A DNA stretch of 64,000 nt, taken from contig NZ_SOCA01000009.1 in the NCBI RefSeq assembly GCF_004364345.1, forward strand, positions 62,001-126,000, given 5' to 3'. This document shows, in pieces, positions 16,107 through 23,906 of this stretch (the stretch's first letter is position 1; each line of letters starts with the position of its first letter). This DNA comes from Prosthecobacter fusiformis. Its GTDB lineage: Bacteria > Verrucomicrobiota > Verrucomicrobiia > Verrucomicrobiales > Verrucomicrobiaceae. The notes under the pieces are model-generated. The model was not told where the DNA came from and searched no databases. It was given only the letters and a program-made list of their open reading frames with translations. A program made the translations under genes and the position numbers.

Positions 16107-16745
16107 TCACTTCAGCTCCTTGATGCGCAAGTTGCGGAACTTGTAGGTGGCACCTTTTTCGCCGTGGTGTTGGATGGCGATGGGGCCGCTGGCGTCCTTG
16201 TCGTCTTCCACATCGGTGGTGACGACGCCGTTGACTTCGATCTTCAGCTTATTGCCTTTGCAGGTGATGCGGTAGGTGTTCCAATCGTTGCGCTTGAAGG
16301 CATCACCAGCGCGGGCGCGGAAAGCGGCGATACTTTCCTCATTGCCCTTGATGGGGCTGATGAACCACATGCGGCGGCCTTCATCATACAACCCACCGGA
16401 CCATTTGCGGTCAGGGCTGCCGTCCACTTCAGCCTGGTATCCGAAAACCTTGTTAGGCTGCACATGGGCGCGGAACATGAAACCACTGTTGGCCTGGCCT
16501 TCAGGAAGCAGGATGTCACCTTCAAAGATGAAATCGCTGTAGCTCTTGTCCGTGACGACGAAGAATTTCTTTTCGCCGGTGAGGTGAATTTCACCGTCCA
16601 CGACTTTGATGTTGCCCCATTCGTAAGGGTTGGTCCAACCGGTCATGGTCTTGCCATCGAACAGGGGGACAAAGCCGTCTTCAGCGAAGGAGGACAGGGT
16701 GACGGAACCGAGCAGGGCGGTAAGAAGGAGGAGGCGTCTTTTCAT
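16107..16745 (-). CDS. Secreted DUF1080 protein (3-keto-disaccharide hydrolase family)
   Basis: The start at 16743-16745 gives a signal peptide (MKRRLLLLTALLGSVTLSSFA), so the longer frame from 16802 is rejected. The mature part, about 190 residues, is one DUF1080 jelly-roll domain with the family words FVPLFDGKTMTGWTN, EGDILLPEGQANSGFMFR and IAIQHHGEKGATYKFRNLRI. Members hydrolyse 3-keto-glycosides or bind glycans and are abundant in PVC bacteria. It is convergent with the multidomain oxidase gene and shares its terminator; a shared sugar-oxidation/hydrolysis theme is inferred. Confidence 0.85.
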   Translation of the reverse strand: MKRRLLLLTALLGSVTLSSFAEDGFVPLFDGKTMTGWTNPYEWGNIKVVDGEIHLTGEKKFFVVTDKSYSDFIFEGDILLPEGQANSGFMFRAHVQPNKVFGYQAEVDGSPDRKWSGGLYDEGRRMWFISPIKGNEESIAAFRARAGDAFKRNDWNTYRITCKGNKLKIEVNGVVTTDVEDDKDASGPIAIQHHGEKGATYKFRNLRIKELK

Positions 16746-16758
16746 GGTAGGGCCGGGA

Positions 16759-17628
16759 TTATGAACCTTCTGGCCGTTGATGCAAAGAGCGGATGTAGGC
16801 ATTGTCGGGTACGGGTTTCACCGGGCGCTCCGGCGTCTCCAGCATGTCCTGAACCCGGTCCTGGCTGCCTGCGATGAGTTCGCGAATGATCTGCGCCTCC
16901 GGGAGATTCTTCCAGTACTTCTGCGGCATCTCCGACTGCATGGCCTTCACTTTCAGGCGCGCAGGATTAAAAATGCTGCGGTAATAGGTACGCCAAAGGT
17001 CATCATGGGCATCGGCTGAGGGGGCCTGGCTGCGGTCCATACCGGGGGTGAAAAAAAGCTTCTTACCGTCCCAATGCACGCATTCATCGGGAGTCAGGAT
17101 GGACCAGTCCATACCGGCAAAACGCTTCTCAAAAAACGGCGCTGCCAGCCTCACAGTATGAAACATCGGTTCAAACCAAGCAACGAACTGCTCCCGGCCG
17201 GACTCCTCATCTTGACCAATGAGACGGAAGCGCACAAAGGCATGCATTTTGTGAATGTCGCGGCCGATGGCCTTTGACCACACCTCACACTGACGGATAT
17301 CGGGGTCGCTGGGTAAATGGAGCAAATGTCGCTCGCCTCCCAAAGTCAGCCGGTATAACAAACGATAGAGAATGCTCCAGCGGCGGTCATCCGTATGGGC
17401 GCAGACTCTGGCGGCCAGAGAGAGGAAATCCGGCGGCACCTTGATTTCGGCAGATGCGGGCAAGGAGTACGCCGCGGGTTCTTCAAGCAGCAGACCCGGG
17501 CCAGTATGGGCATCGCCCCAGTTTACGTTCTCAGGCCGTACACCCTGTTTCAAAAGCTCCCTGGCCTTACTGCGCCAAGCAGCAAAAGTGGGATCGATGG
17601 ATGCGGTGATCATGGGCGACTGAAGCAT
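16759..17628 (-). CDS. DUF4130 (TIGR03915-type) protein, possible DNA-metabolism role
   Basis: The protein has 289 residues with the TIGR03915 words LLYRLTLGGERHLLHLPSD, then AIGRDIHKMHAFVRFR and EQFVAWFEPMFHTVRLAAPF, followed by DLWRTYYRSIFNPARLKVKA. The family is often fused to or beside a UdgX-type uracil-DNA glycosylase, and is also a partner of radical-SAM proteins. Here it stands alone: no glycosylase domain follows and no SAM protein is adjacent. An alternative ATG lies at 17613. It ends 14 bp before the DUF1080 start and may share its transcript. Confidence 0.72.
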   Translation of the reverse strand: MLQSPMITASIDPTFAAWRSKARELLKQGVRPENVNWGDAHTGPGLLLEEPAAYSLPASAEIKVPPDFLSLAARVCAHTDDRRWSILYRLLYRLTLGGERHLLHLPSDPDIRQCEVWSKAIGRDIHKMHAFVRFRLIGQDEESGREQFVAWFEPMFHTVRLAAPFFEKRFAGMDWSILTPDECVHWDGKKLFFTPGMDRSQAPSADAHDDLWRTYYRSIFNPARLKVKAMQSEMPQKYWKNLPEAQIIRELIAGSQDRVQDMLETPERPVKPVPDNAYIRSLHQRPEGS

Positions 17629-17745
17629 ACGTCCTGAGCGACCGATGCGGCAACAGAAGGACCGACGCTAAACGGAATTTAATGGGAGCAAACGGATGCC
17701 TTTGATTCAGCGCTTACAGCACCACATTGGTATTCAATACCACAA

Positions 17746-17985
17746 TCATGCAGCACGCTTTTTCAGATCCTTGCGCACTTCCCCGATAAGTTCATCCAAC
17801 CCGGCATATTTGCCATCACTCCAATCTTGAGTGAAGCCTTCCCGGACCTCTTTCCATAAACGATTCATTTCCAGACGGGCCAGCAACCTCTCTACCAATT
17901 CGAGTTCTTCGGCAGGAAGTTCATCAATCAACTTGTGCAGTACCGGGCGCTTTTGCTCCAGCATGAAAGTCGTTTGATCATTCAT
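17746..17985 (-). CDS. Small antitoxin-like protein, coupled to queC
   Basis: The protein has 79 residues and no signal or membrane segment. The helix LIDELPAEELELVERLLARL resembles small addiction-module antitoxins of the DUF2281-like type, but similarity is short. Its ATG overlaps the queC stop by 4 nt (17982-17985), so it is translated with queC. No toxin gene follows within the next 117 bp. It is either an orphan antitoxin or a queuosine-operon companion of unknown role. Confidence 0.6.
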   Translation of the reverse strand: MNDQTTFMLEQKRPVLHKLIDELPAEELELVERLLARLEMNRLWKEVREGFTQDWSDGKYAGLDELIGEVRKDLKKRAA

Positions 17986-18674
17986 AACTCCCCTGGCTTC
18001 CTTGGCAGCGGTCCTTCATGCAGATAGACGGTGGGGTCTGTCAGCCCGGCGAGGATGAAGGCCTCGCGCCGCTCCACGCAGGTGCCGCAGATGCCGCATT
18101 GGAGGTCTTCGCCTTTGTAGCAGCTCCAGGTTTTGCCCATGTCCACCCCCAGCTCATGGCCGAGCTTAGCGATGGCGATTTTATTCATGTCAATGAAGGG
18201 GCGAAGCAGCTCTATGCGGGCGTAGGTTCCTTCGCGCATGGCATTGCCCATGGCCTGCATGAAGGGCTCCCGACAATCCGGATAAATGGCGTGATCGCCT
18301 GAATGGGCGGCGATAATGAGAGCGTCCACCTCGCGGGATTCGGCGATGCCGCAGGCGATGGCCAGCATGATGCCATTGCGAAAAGGCACCACGGTGCGCT
18401 TCATATTGTTATCGCTGTAGTGCCCTTCGGGAATAGCACCGCCGCTTTTCAGCAGGGCTGAATTAAATAGATCATTCACAAACGGCAGGGATACCAGGTC
18501 ATGAGGTATGCCGAACTGGGCGCAATGCCAGATGGCCAGGGCGATCTCCTTGTCGTTATGCTTGGAGCCGTAATCAAAGCTCACCGCGCCCACCACATTA
18601 TGATGCTGGCGTGCCCAGTAAAGCGCGACTGTGGAATCCAGACCGCCGCTGAGAAGGATGATGGCTTTGGACAT
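17982..18674 (-). CDS. queC: 7-cyano-7-deazaguanine synthase QueC
   Basis: The protein has 230 residues. It carries the PP-loop ATPase motif SGGLDS at 9-14, the family block GAVSFDYGSKHNDKEIA and the zinc-binding cysteines in SCYKGEDLQCGICGTC near the C-terminus. QueC converts carboxy-deazaguanine to preQ0 with ammonia and ATP in the pathway to the tRNA base queuosine. It lies 12 bp after queF, and the two enzymes act in successive steps. Length is normal for the family. Other genes of the pathway (queD, queE, tgt) are not in the window. Confidence 0.95.
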   Translation of the reverse strand: MSKAIILLSGGLDSTVALYWARQHHNVVGAVSFDYGSKHNDKEIALAIWHCAQFGIPHDLVSLPFVNDLFNSALLKSGGAIPEGHYSDNNMKRTVVPFRNGIMLAIACGIAESREVDALIIAAHSGDHAIYPDCREPFMQAMGNAMREGTYARIELLRPFIDMNKIAIAKLGHELGVDMGKTWSCYKGEDLQCGICGTCVERREAFILAGLTDPTVYLHEGPLPRKPGEL

Positions 18675-18686
18675 AAGGGGATAAAA

Positions 18687-19145
18687 TCAGTGCGGGGTAC
18701 TCAGCGAAGCTGCTGGCCACTCCAGGGGAATTTCACGGCTGGGATGCCGGGCCTCACATGTAAGCTGGATGCCGCCGCGAGGGACGAAACGGCCCCGGAC
18801 GATGGCCTGCTTGGGCGCACAGGCCGCCACCAGATCATCCAGGATGCGATTGACAATGGCCTCATTAAACGAGGCGTGGTTGCGGTAGCTGGCCAGATAA
18901 AACTTCAGTGATTTCGTTTCCACGCAACGCTCATCCGGGATGTACAGGATCTCCACATGAGCTGCATCCGGCTGGCCGGTGACGGGGCAGAGGGAGCCGA
19001 AATCTGGGGCGCTGAGATGAATGGTGTAATTGCGGCCCGGGGTGCGGTTGGGGAAAGTCTCCAGCGCCGCCTCATCGGGGGAGGCAGGCAGCCGGTGCTC
19101 GGAGCGGCCCAGCAGGGTGATGTCGGCAGTGAGGGAATCGGACAT
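18687..19145 (-). CDS. queF: NADPH-dependent preQ0 reductase QueF
   Basis: The start is at the ATG at 19143-19145 (MSDSLTAD), giving 152 residues, the normal length of the short (YkvM-type) QueF. The catalytic cysteine C53 is in FGSLCPVTGQPD, with D60 after it, and the NADPH-binding block ETKSLKFYLASYRNH follows. It reduces the nitrile of preQ0 to preQ1. The gene lies 28 bp after the lhr helicase gene and 12 bp before queC, all on the minus strand, so these are probably one operon. The frame open upstream to 19217 is inside lhr and is not used. Confidence 0.95.
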   Translation of the reverse strand: MSDSLTADITLLGRSEHRLPASPDEAALETFPNRTPGRNYTIHLSAPDFGSLCPVTGQPDAAHVEILYIPDERCVETKSLKFYLASYRNHASFNEAIVNRILDDLVAACAPKQAIVRGRFVPRGGIQLTCEARHPSREIPLEWPAASLSTPH

Positions 19146-19173
19146 GATTTCCACAATGTGCCGGAGCGCGGCC

Positions 19174-21774
19174 TTATCGCAAGCTCCCATCCGCAGAGCC
19201 GCCGACCTTCTTTTCATATTCCCGCCACAGCCTTTCGATGGCTTCCTCAGGATCCTCCAGCATCATGCCCTCCTTAATTTTGCTAGCGAAAAGGCCGAAT
19301 GAAAACGGGCTCACGACTGGCACCTCCACCAGATACCAGTCCAGAGAGAGTGCGGTCTGGAGAAAGTCCATCGCCCGTGGCAGATCCAAAAAAGTATGCG
19401 TCGCCTCGCGGTAAGACTGCACCAGCATGGGGTGGTCCGGCTCGTGCTCGGACAATACGCGAAAAAGGATTTCGGTGCTCCAGCGGAGCTGCTTGATCCT
19501 GCGATCCTGCCCGGGGCGGTTACGCGGCACCATGAGGCCCGTTTGTGCCACACCGCGAAAGTTCCACTTCACCAGCTCGCTATCCTGGAGGGCGGCGCGC
19601 ATATCGGCTTCAGGGTCCGCGTTTTCAAAAAGGACTTTCCATTCTTCCAGACCCAGGTCCTGGAAGGTTTTCAGCGTCAGCAGAAAGCCGTAGTCATCAA
19701 TGGTGACCATGGCATTTCCACCCACGGCCTTTTTGACCCGGTAGGCGATGATGCGGCTGAGAGCATCATTGGCACTGCGGCCGATGAGAGTATGGAAAAA
19801 GAACTGGACGAGGTCTGGCTCGCTACCCTCACGATCATCTACAAAGCGCTCGATGAGGAGTGTGTGCTGCGTGGGAATGAGCGAAACACGTAACTGGTTA
19901 AACGCATGCTGGAGGATGGACTGGGCATTGCTGGTGGAAATTTCATATCGCTCCACCAGCCAGTCGCACACTTCCTCTCCAGTCTCCTTCGCGACCCTGG
20001 CTGCGAGTTCCGTCCGGAACCGGGCCACCTCACGAGCAAGGCCGGAGGTGAGCGGCATCTTGTTGGCATTCCAGGCGGGCACAGTGGGCAAGCGGCCGGT
20101 GGCGTCCTCCACCCGGGCCTCAGCCACGCCTGTTTCCACCAGCCTGACGGTGCGCCCGGCCAGCACAAAAAGATCGCCCGTTTTCAGACGTTTCATGAAG
20201 GATTCCTCCACTTGACCTAACCGGCGTTTGCCAAGAAAAACACTGACCATGCCTTCCGTGTGGATCACCCCGATATTGGCCAGGTATTCCCGCTCCACTT
20301 TTTTACTGGGGACGGTCATGAATCCATCTACCCACACGATCTTGCCGAAGTTTTCGCGGTATTGTTTTTCCAGTGAACGACCGCCGGCTTCGAGGTAGTT
20401 TAGCACGCGGTCGAGCTCTTCTTCTGAGACGTGTCTAAAAGGTGAAGCGGCCCGTACAGTCTCGAGCGCTGCATCTCGGGTGCAGCCACCCTCCATCGCC
20501 AGGCCCACCAGATGCTGGGCCAGGACATCCAGCGGCTTTTCCAAAAGGCGCACCTCATCCAGTTGCACCGCACGGGTCATTTCCGCACAAACGATGCATT
20601 CCATGAGGTCGTTCACATTGGTGGCGACGAGGATGCCGTGGCTTTCGGCATGGATGCTGTGACCGCTGCGGCCGATGCGCTGAAGAGCCCGGCTGATGCC
20701 TTTGGGGGTGGAGATCATCACCACACAGTCCACGCTGCCGATATCAATGCCCATCTCCAGACTGGTGCTGCAGACCACTGCCCGCAGGTCTCCGTTTTTG
20801 AGCCGGTCCTCCACCTCCAGGCGGACATCGCGGTCCAGGGAGGCGTGATGGGCTTCAATTTTGTCCGCTAGTTTAGGCAGGCCGTTTTTCAGCCGGTAGG
20901 TCACGCTCTCCGTGCTGCTGCGCATGTTGCAAAAGATGATCACGCTGCGGTTACGCTCGACGATCTGGGCGATGTCCTGCATCACTCTCTGCGCGGTGAA
21001 ACCGGTGGGCGGATAGGGATTTTTGCGCAGGGGTGACAGCACCTCCACCCGGCGGCGGCGCTCCATGCGGGCCTCCACGATTTCACAGTTACGCCCGGTG
21101 CCGACCAGCATCTGCGCCAGCAGGGGCAGAGGAGCGGCAGTGGCGGAGAGCCCGATTCGAACAGGCAGGATGCTGGTGCGACGTGCCAACCGCTCCAGGC
21201 TCAGGGTCAGGTGGGCACCGCGTTTGTTTTCTGCCAGGGCGTGAAGCTCATCCACGATGACAAACCGCACCTGGCTGAGTGCCTCCGCCCAGCCAGCTTG
21301 GGGCAAAAGAATGGCCAAGCTCTCTGGCGTGGTGAGGAGGATATGAGGGGGCTTTCGCTTGAGCTTGGCACGATCCGTGGCGCTGGTATCCCCTGTTCGG
21401 AGTCCGATGCGGATGATGTCCGTCAGCCCCATTCCCTCCAGGGGCGCCATGAGATTTTTTTGAATGTCATAGGTCAAAGCCCGCAGAGGGGAGATGTAGA
21501 TGGCGCAGATGCCGCTGCCCAGCGTCCCGGCCTCATGCTGGCGCACTAGATGATCCAGGATGCCCAGAAATCCGGCGAGGGTCTTTCCGCTGCCCGTGGG
21601 GGATGAAAGCAGCACGGACCGTCCGGCCAGAATATGAGGAAGAGTCAGCTCCTGAGCCTGGGTGAGCTGGCCAAAGGAGGCGGCGATCCAGTTATTTAAT
21701 CGCGGGTGCAGTTGTGCGGCCACGCCCGGTGGTGGGGATGCTTCTTTCTTCGCTGAAGACTTCGGACGGGGCAT
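19174..21774 (-). CDS. lhr: Lhr-type DEAD/DEAH-box ATP-dependent helicase
   Basis: The product has 866 residues. Helicase motifs are in order: SPTGSGKT at about 58-65, YISPLRALTYD, a Walker B DELH box in VIVDELHALAENKRGAH, and the motif VI region QRIGRSGH. The C-terminal half contains a winged-helix-like and Lhr-specific region (TGDLFVLAGRTVRLVE, LRWSTEILFRVL). Lhr-core helicases unwind DNA and RNA-DNA hybrids and are linked to repair. The ATG at 21772-21774 is preferred over that at 21786 because an AGG sits just before it. Here it leads a queF-queC operon, an unusual partnership. Confidence 0.88.
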   Translation of the reverse strand: MPRPKSSAKKEASPPPGVAAQLHPRLNNWIAASFGQLTQAQELTLPHILAGRSVLLSSPTGSGKTLAGFLGILDHLVRQHEAGTLGSGICAIYISPLRALTYDIQKNLMAPLEGMGLTDIIRIGLRTGDTSATDRAKLKRKPPHILLTTPESLAILLPQAGWAEALSQVRFVIVDELHALAENKRGAHLTLSLERLARRTSILPVRIGLSATAAPLPLLAQMLVGTGRNCEIVEARMERRRRVEVLSPLRKNPYPPTGFTAQRVMQDIAQIVERNRSVIIFCNMRSSTESVTYRLKNGLPKLADKIEAHHASLDRDVRLEVEDRLKNGDLRAVVCSTSLEMGIDIGSVDCVVMISTPKGISRALQRIGRSGHSIHAESHGILVATNVNDLMECIVCAEMTRAVQLDEVRLLEKPLDVLAQHLVGLAMEGGCTRDAALETVRAASPFRHVSEEELDRVLNYLEAGGRSLEKQYRENFGKIVWVDGFMTVPSKKVEREYLANIGVIHTEGMVSVFLGKRRLGQVEESFMKRLKTGDLFVLAGRTVRLVETGVAEARVEDATGRLPTVPAWNANKMPLTSGLAREVARFRTELAARVAKETGEEVCDWLVERYEISTSNAQSILQHAFNQLRVSLIPTQHTLLIERFVDDREGSEPDLVQFFFHTLIGRSANDALSRIIAYRVKKAVGGNAMVTIDDYGFLLTLKTFQDLGLEEWKVLFENADPEADMRAALQDSELVKWNFRGVAQTGLMVPRNRPGQDRRIKQLRWSTEILFRVLSEHEPDHPMLVQSYREATHTFLDLPRAMDFLQTALSLDWYLVEVPVVSPFSFGLFASKIKEGMMLEDPEEAIERLWREYEKKVGGSADGSLR

Positions 21775-21978
21775 GTGCCTAAACATACGTGGGCAGCAAG
21801 GAAATCAGCCTTCTTTGTCAGGATGCCTCACTCAGGTTAAGCAGGAGAGTTTATGCTCCGCGTGTGTGATATTCAGACGCGAAAAGTCATCCAAAAACGA
21901 ACTGGGGGGAACGCACCTGCGTAGTGAATTTGATGTAGCGGCTGGTCCTGCTGCGAGATACTGCCTCTTTTGTTGCCT

Positions 21979-22815
21979 GTGAAACCCCTCACCCGACTGT
22001 TTCGTTTACTCCTCATCACGCTGCTGACCCCGGTATTGTTCCTGCTGGGCTGCCAGTCGCGGCTCATTTATTATCCACGTGGCTATGATGAGAATTACCG
22101 GCAGACGCTGACCAGCCATCGCGGGGTGGCGATTCCCTATACCACGGGGCAGGGTGCCCAGGTGGCGCATTATATCCCTCCTAAAAAGGGAGGCCAAAAC
22201 CCCAAGGCCCTCTGGATCTGCTTTGCCGGTAATGGATCCCTGGGGCTGGACTGGCTGAACTATGTGGATCAATGGGACCCAAGCTTTGCCTACCTGATGG
22301 TGGACTATCCAGGCTATGGGGACTGCAAGGGAATACCGAGCCCGAGGAAGATCCGTGAAAGCTCGCTGGCGGCTTTTGACGCGCTGGCTAAGCACCTGAA
22401 CCAATCCCCGGAACAGCTCCGACCACGGTTGGGCGTGGTGGCTCACTCCATCGGCTGTGCAGCGGGATTGATGGCAGCCTCGGAGCTGAACATTTCCAAA
22501 ATCGTCCTTATCTCCCCCTTCACGACGATGACCGACATGGGCAAACTGCTGCTCGGCTGGCCGCTCTGTCACGTAAACATGCATCGTTTCGACAACCGCC
22601 GGGAACTGGCCCAGGTGGTGGAGCAGGGGGCTAAAGTTGTCATTTTTCATGGCACGGCCGATGAAGTCATCCCCATCTCCATGAGCCGGGAGCTGGCAGA
22701 GGCCCATCCTGGAAGGGTCACCCTTTATGAGAAGGAAGGCTGGGACCACAACCGCATCCTGCATGGGGTCTCCCAGGAGATCGGGGCCGCCATGTCTTCC
22801 ATGGTGAAACCGTAA
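21979..22815 (+). CDS. Alpha/beta hydrolase lipoprotein
   Basis: A GTG at 21979 is the likely start (TTG codons precede it in frame). The N-terminus is a lipoprotein signal with the lipobox LFLLGC, so the protein is probably anchored in a membrane outside the cytoplasm. Alpha/beta hydrolase features follow: LMVDYPGYGDCKG, the nucleophile elbow VAHSIGCAAG with its serine, the aspartate in FHGTADEVIP and a late histidine in EGWDHNRILHG. The substrate is unknown. Length is about 278 residues. Confidence 0.82.
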   Translation: MKPLTRLFRLLLITLLTPVLFLLGCQSRLIYYPRGYDENYRQTLTSHRGVAIPYTTGQGAQVAHYIPPKKGGQNPKALWICFAGNGSLGLDWLNYVDQWDPSFAYLMVDYPGYGDCKGIPSPRKIRESSLAAFDALAKHLNQSPEQLRPRLGVVAHSIGCAAGLMAASELNISKIVLISPFTTMTDMGKLLLGWPLCHVNMHRFDNRRELAQVVEQGAKVVIFHGTADEVIPISMSRELAEAHPGRVTLYEKEGWDHNRILHGVSQEIGAAMSSMVKP

Positions 22816-22902
22816 TGGCGTAGCTGTGGCGGAACATTTTCTGGCTTGTGAATGGGATTCTTGTTAATGCTGGGGTCTGGGCTTCGTTCCATCCACCCTT
22901 CC

Positions 22903-23826
22903 ATGACCATGATCTCACGCCGTTCCTTCATCACCACCAGTCTGGGCGCTCTCGGGGCGTCGGCTTTGCCAGCCATTGAGCCGATCAACCGCGCGGGCAA
23001 AAGCCGCATGCAACTGGGGGTGGCGGCCTACAGTTTCCGTGAAAAATTTCAGTGGTCCCGTGGCAAAGAACAGAAAGCCAAGGATGGTGAAAAACTCTGG
23101 AGCATCCTGGATTTCATCGACTGGTGTGCAGACAACAATGTGCCGGGAGCGGAGGTGACGAGCTACTTTTTCCCACCGGATGTGGATACCCAATTTCTGC
23201 TGGAAGTGAAACGCCACGCTTATCTACGCGGTGTACAGCTCGCAGGAACCGCGGTGGGCAACAACTTCGCCCTGCCCAAGAGTGAGAAACGCGATGAGGA
23301 GATCGCCAATGTGAAGCGGTGGATTGACTACGCGGCGATCATGAATGCCCCGCACATCCGCGTCTTTGCAGGCCAGCCGCCCAAAGGCACGCCGGATGAA
23401 GAAGCACTGGCCACCTGCCTGGCCGCCTACCAGGAGTGTCTAGACTATGCGGGCGAAAAAGGCATTTTCCTGGGCCTGGAAAACCATCACGGTCTGGTCG
23501 CAAAGCCGGAAAACCTGATTCATCTCGTCCGTGAAGCCAAAAGCCCATGGGCAGGCATCAACTGGGACAGTGGCAATTTTCACACAGAAGACCCGTATGG
23601 TGATCTGGCCAAAATCGCCCCTTATGCCATCAATGTACAGCTCAAGATGGAGATCACCCATGCAGACGGTAAGACCAAGGAGGCGAGCGATGTGGATCGG
23701 GTCATCAAAATCTTGCGCGATGCCAATTACCAGGGCTGGTTCACGCTCGAGTATGAAGTCAAAGGCACGGATGCCTCGGTGGAAATCCCGAAAATCCTGG
23801 AAATGCTGCGGCCAAAACTGGCCTGA
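22903..23826 (+). CDS. Tat-exported sugar phosphate isomerase/epimerase-like TIM barrel
   Basis: The start at 22903 places a twin-arginine signal (MISRRSFITTSLGALGASAL) at the N-terminus; the open frame begins earlier at 22852, but those residues are not signal-like. The 307-residue product carries the AP-endonuclease-2/xylose-isomerase barrel words LGVAAYSFREKFQW, GIFLGLENHHGL, WAGINWDSGNFH and INVQLKMEITHADGK. Glu, Asp and His residues there fit a metal site. Periplasmic members of this family in PVC bacteria act on modified sugars. A hairpin terminator follows, so the MFS gene downstream has its own promoter. Confidence 0.82.
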   Translation: MTMISRRSFITTSLGALGASALPAIEPINRAGKSRMQLGVAAYSFREKFQWSRGKEQKAKDGEKLWSILDFIDWCADNNVPGAEVTSYFFPPDVDTQFLLEVKRHAYLRGVQLAGTAVGNNFALPKSEKRDEEIANVKRWIDYAAIMNAPHIRVFAGQPPKGTPDEEALATCLAAYQECLDYAGEKGIFLGLENHHGLVAKPENLIHLVREAKSPWAGINWDSGNFHTEDPYGDLAKIAPYAINVQLKMEITHADGKTKEASDVDRVIKILRDANYQGWFTLEYEVKGTDASVEIPKILEMLRPKLA

Positions 23827-23835
23827 AAAGTTGGC

Positions 23836-23873
23836 GGGGGCTAACGCTTCGTAGCCGTTGATGCCCCCCTTTT
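23836..23873 (+). terminator. Rho-independent terminator
   Basis: The outer stem GGGGGC (23836-23841) pairs with GCCCCC (23863-23868), and the inner AACG (23843-23846) pairs with CGTT (23856-23859). The stem is followed by CTTTTAT. It lies 10 bp after the stop of the isomerase-like gene. Confidence 0.8.
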
Positions 23874-23906
23874 ATAATAACCGTTCACATTCCCCACGCT
23901 CCGCCC

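Noticed and set aside
16095..16877. 260-residue plus-strand frame over the DUF1080 gene
   Set aside because: The minus strand has a clear signal peptide and DUF1080 motifs; the plus-strand frame is a shadow.
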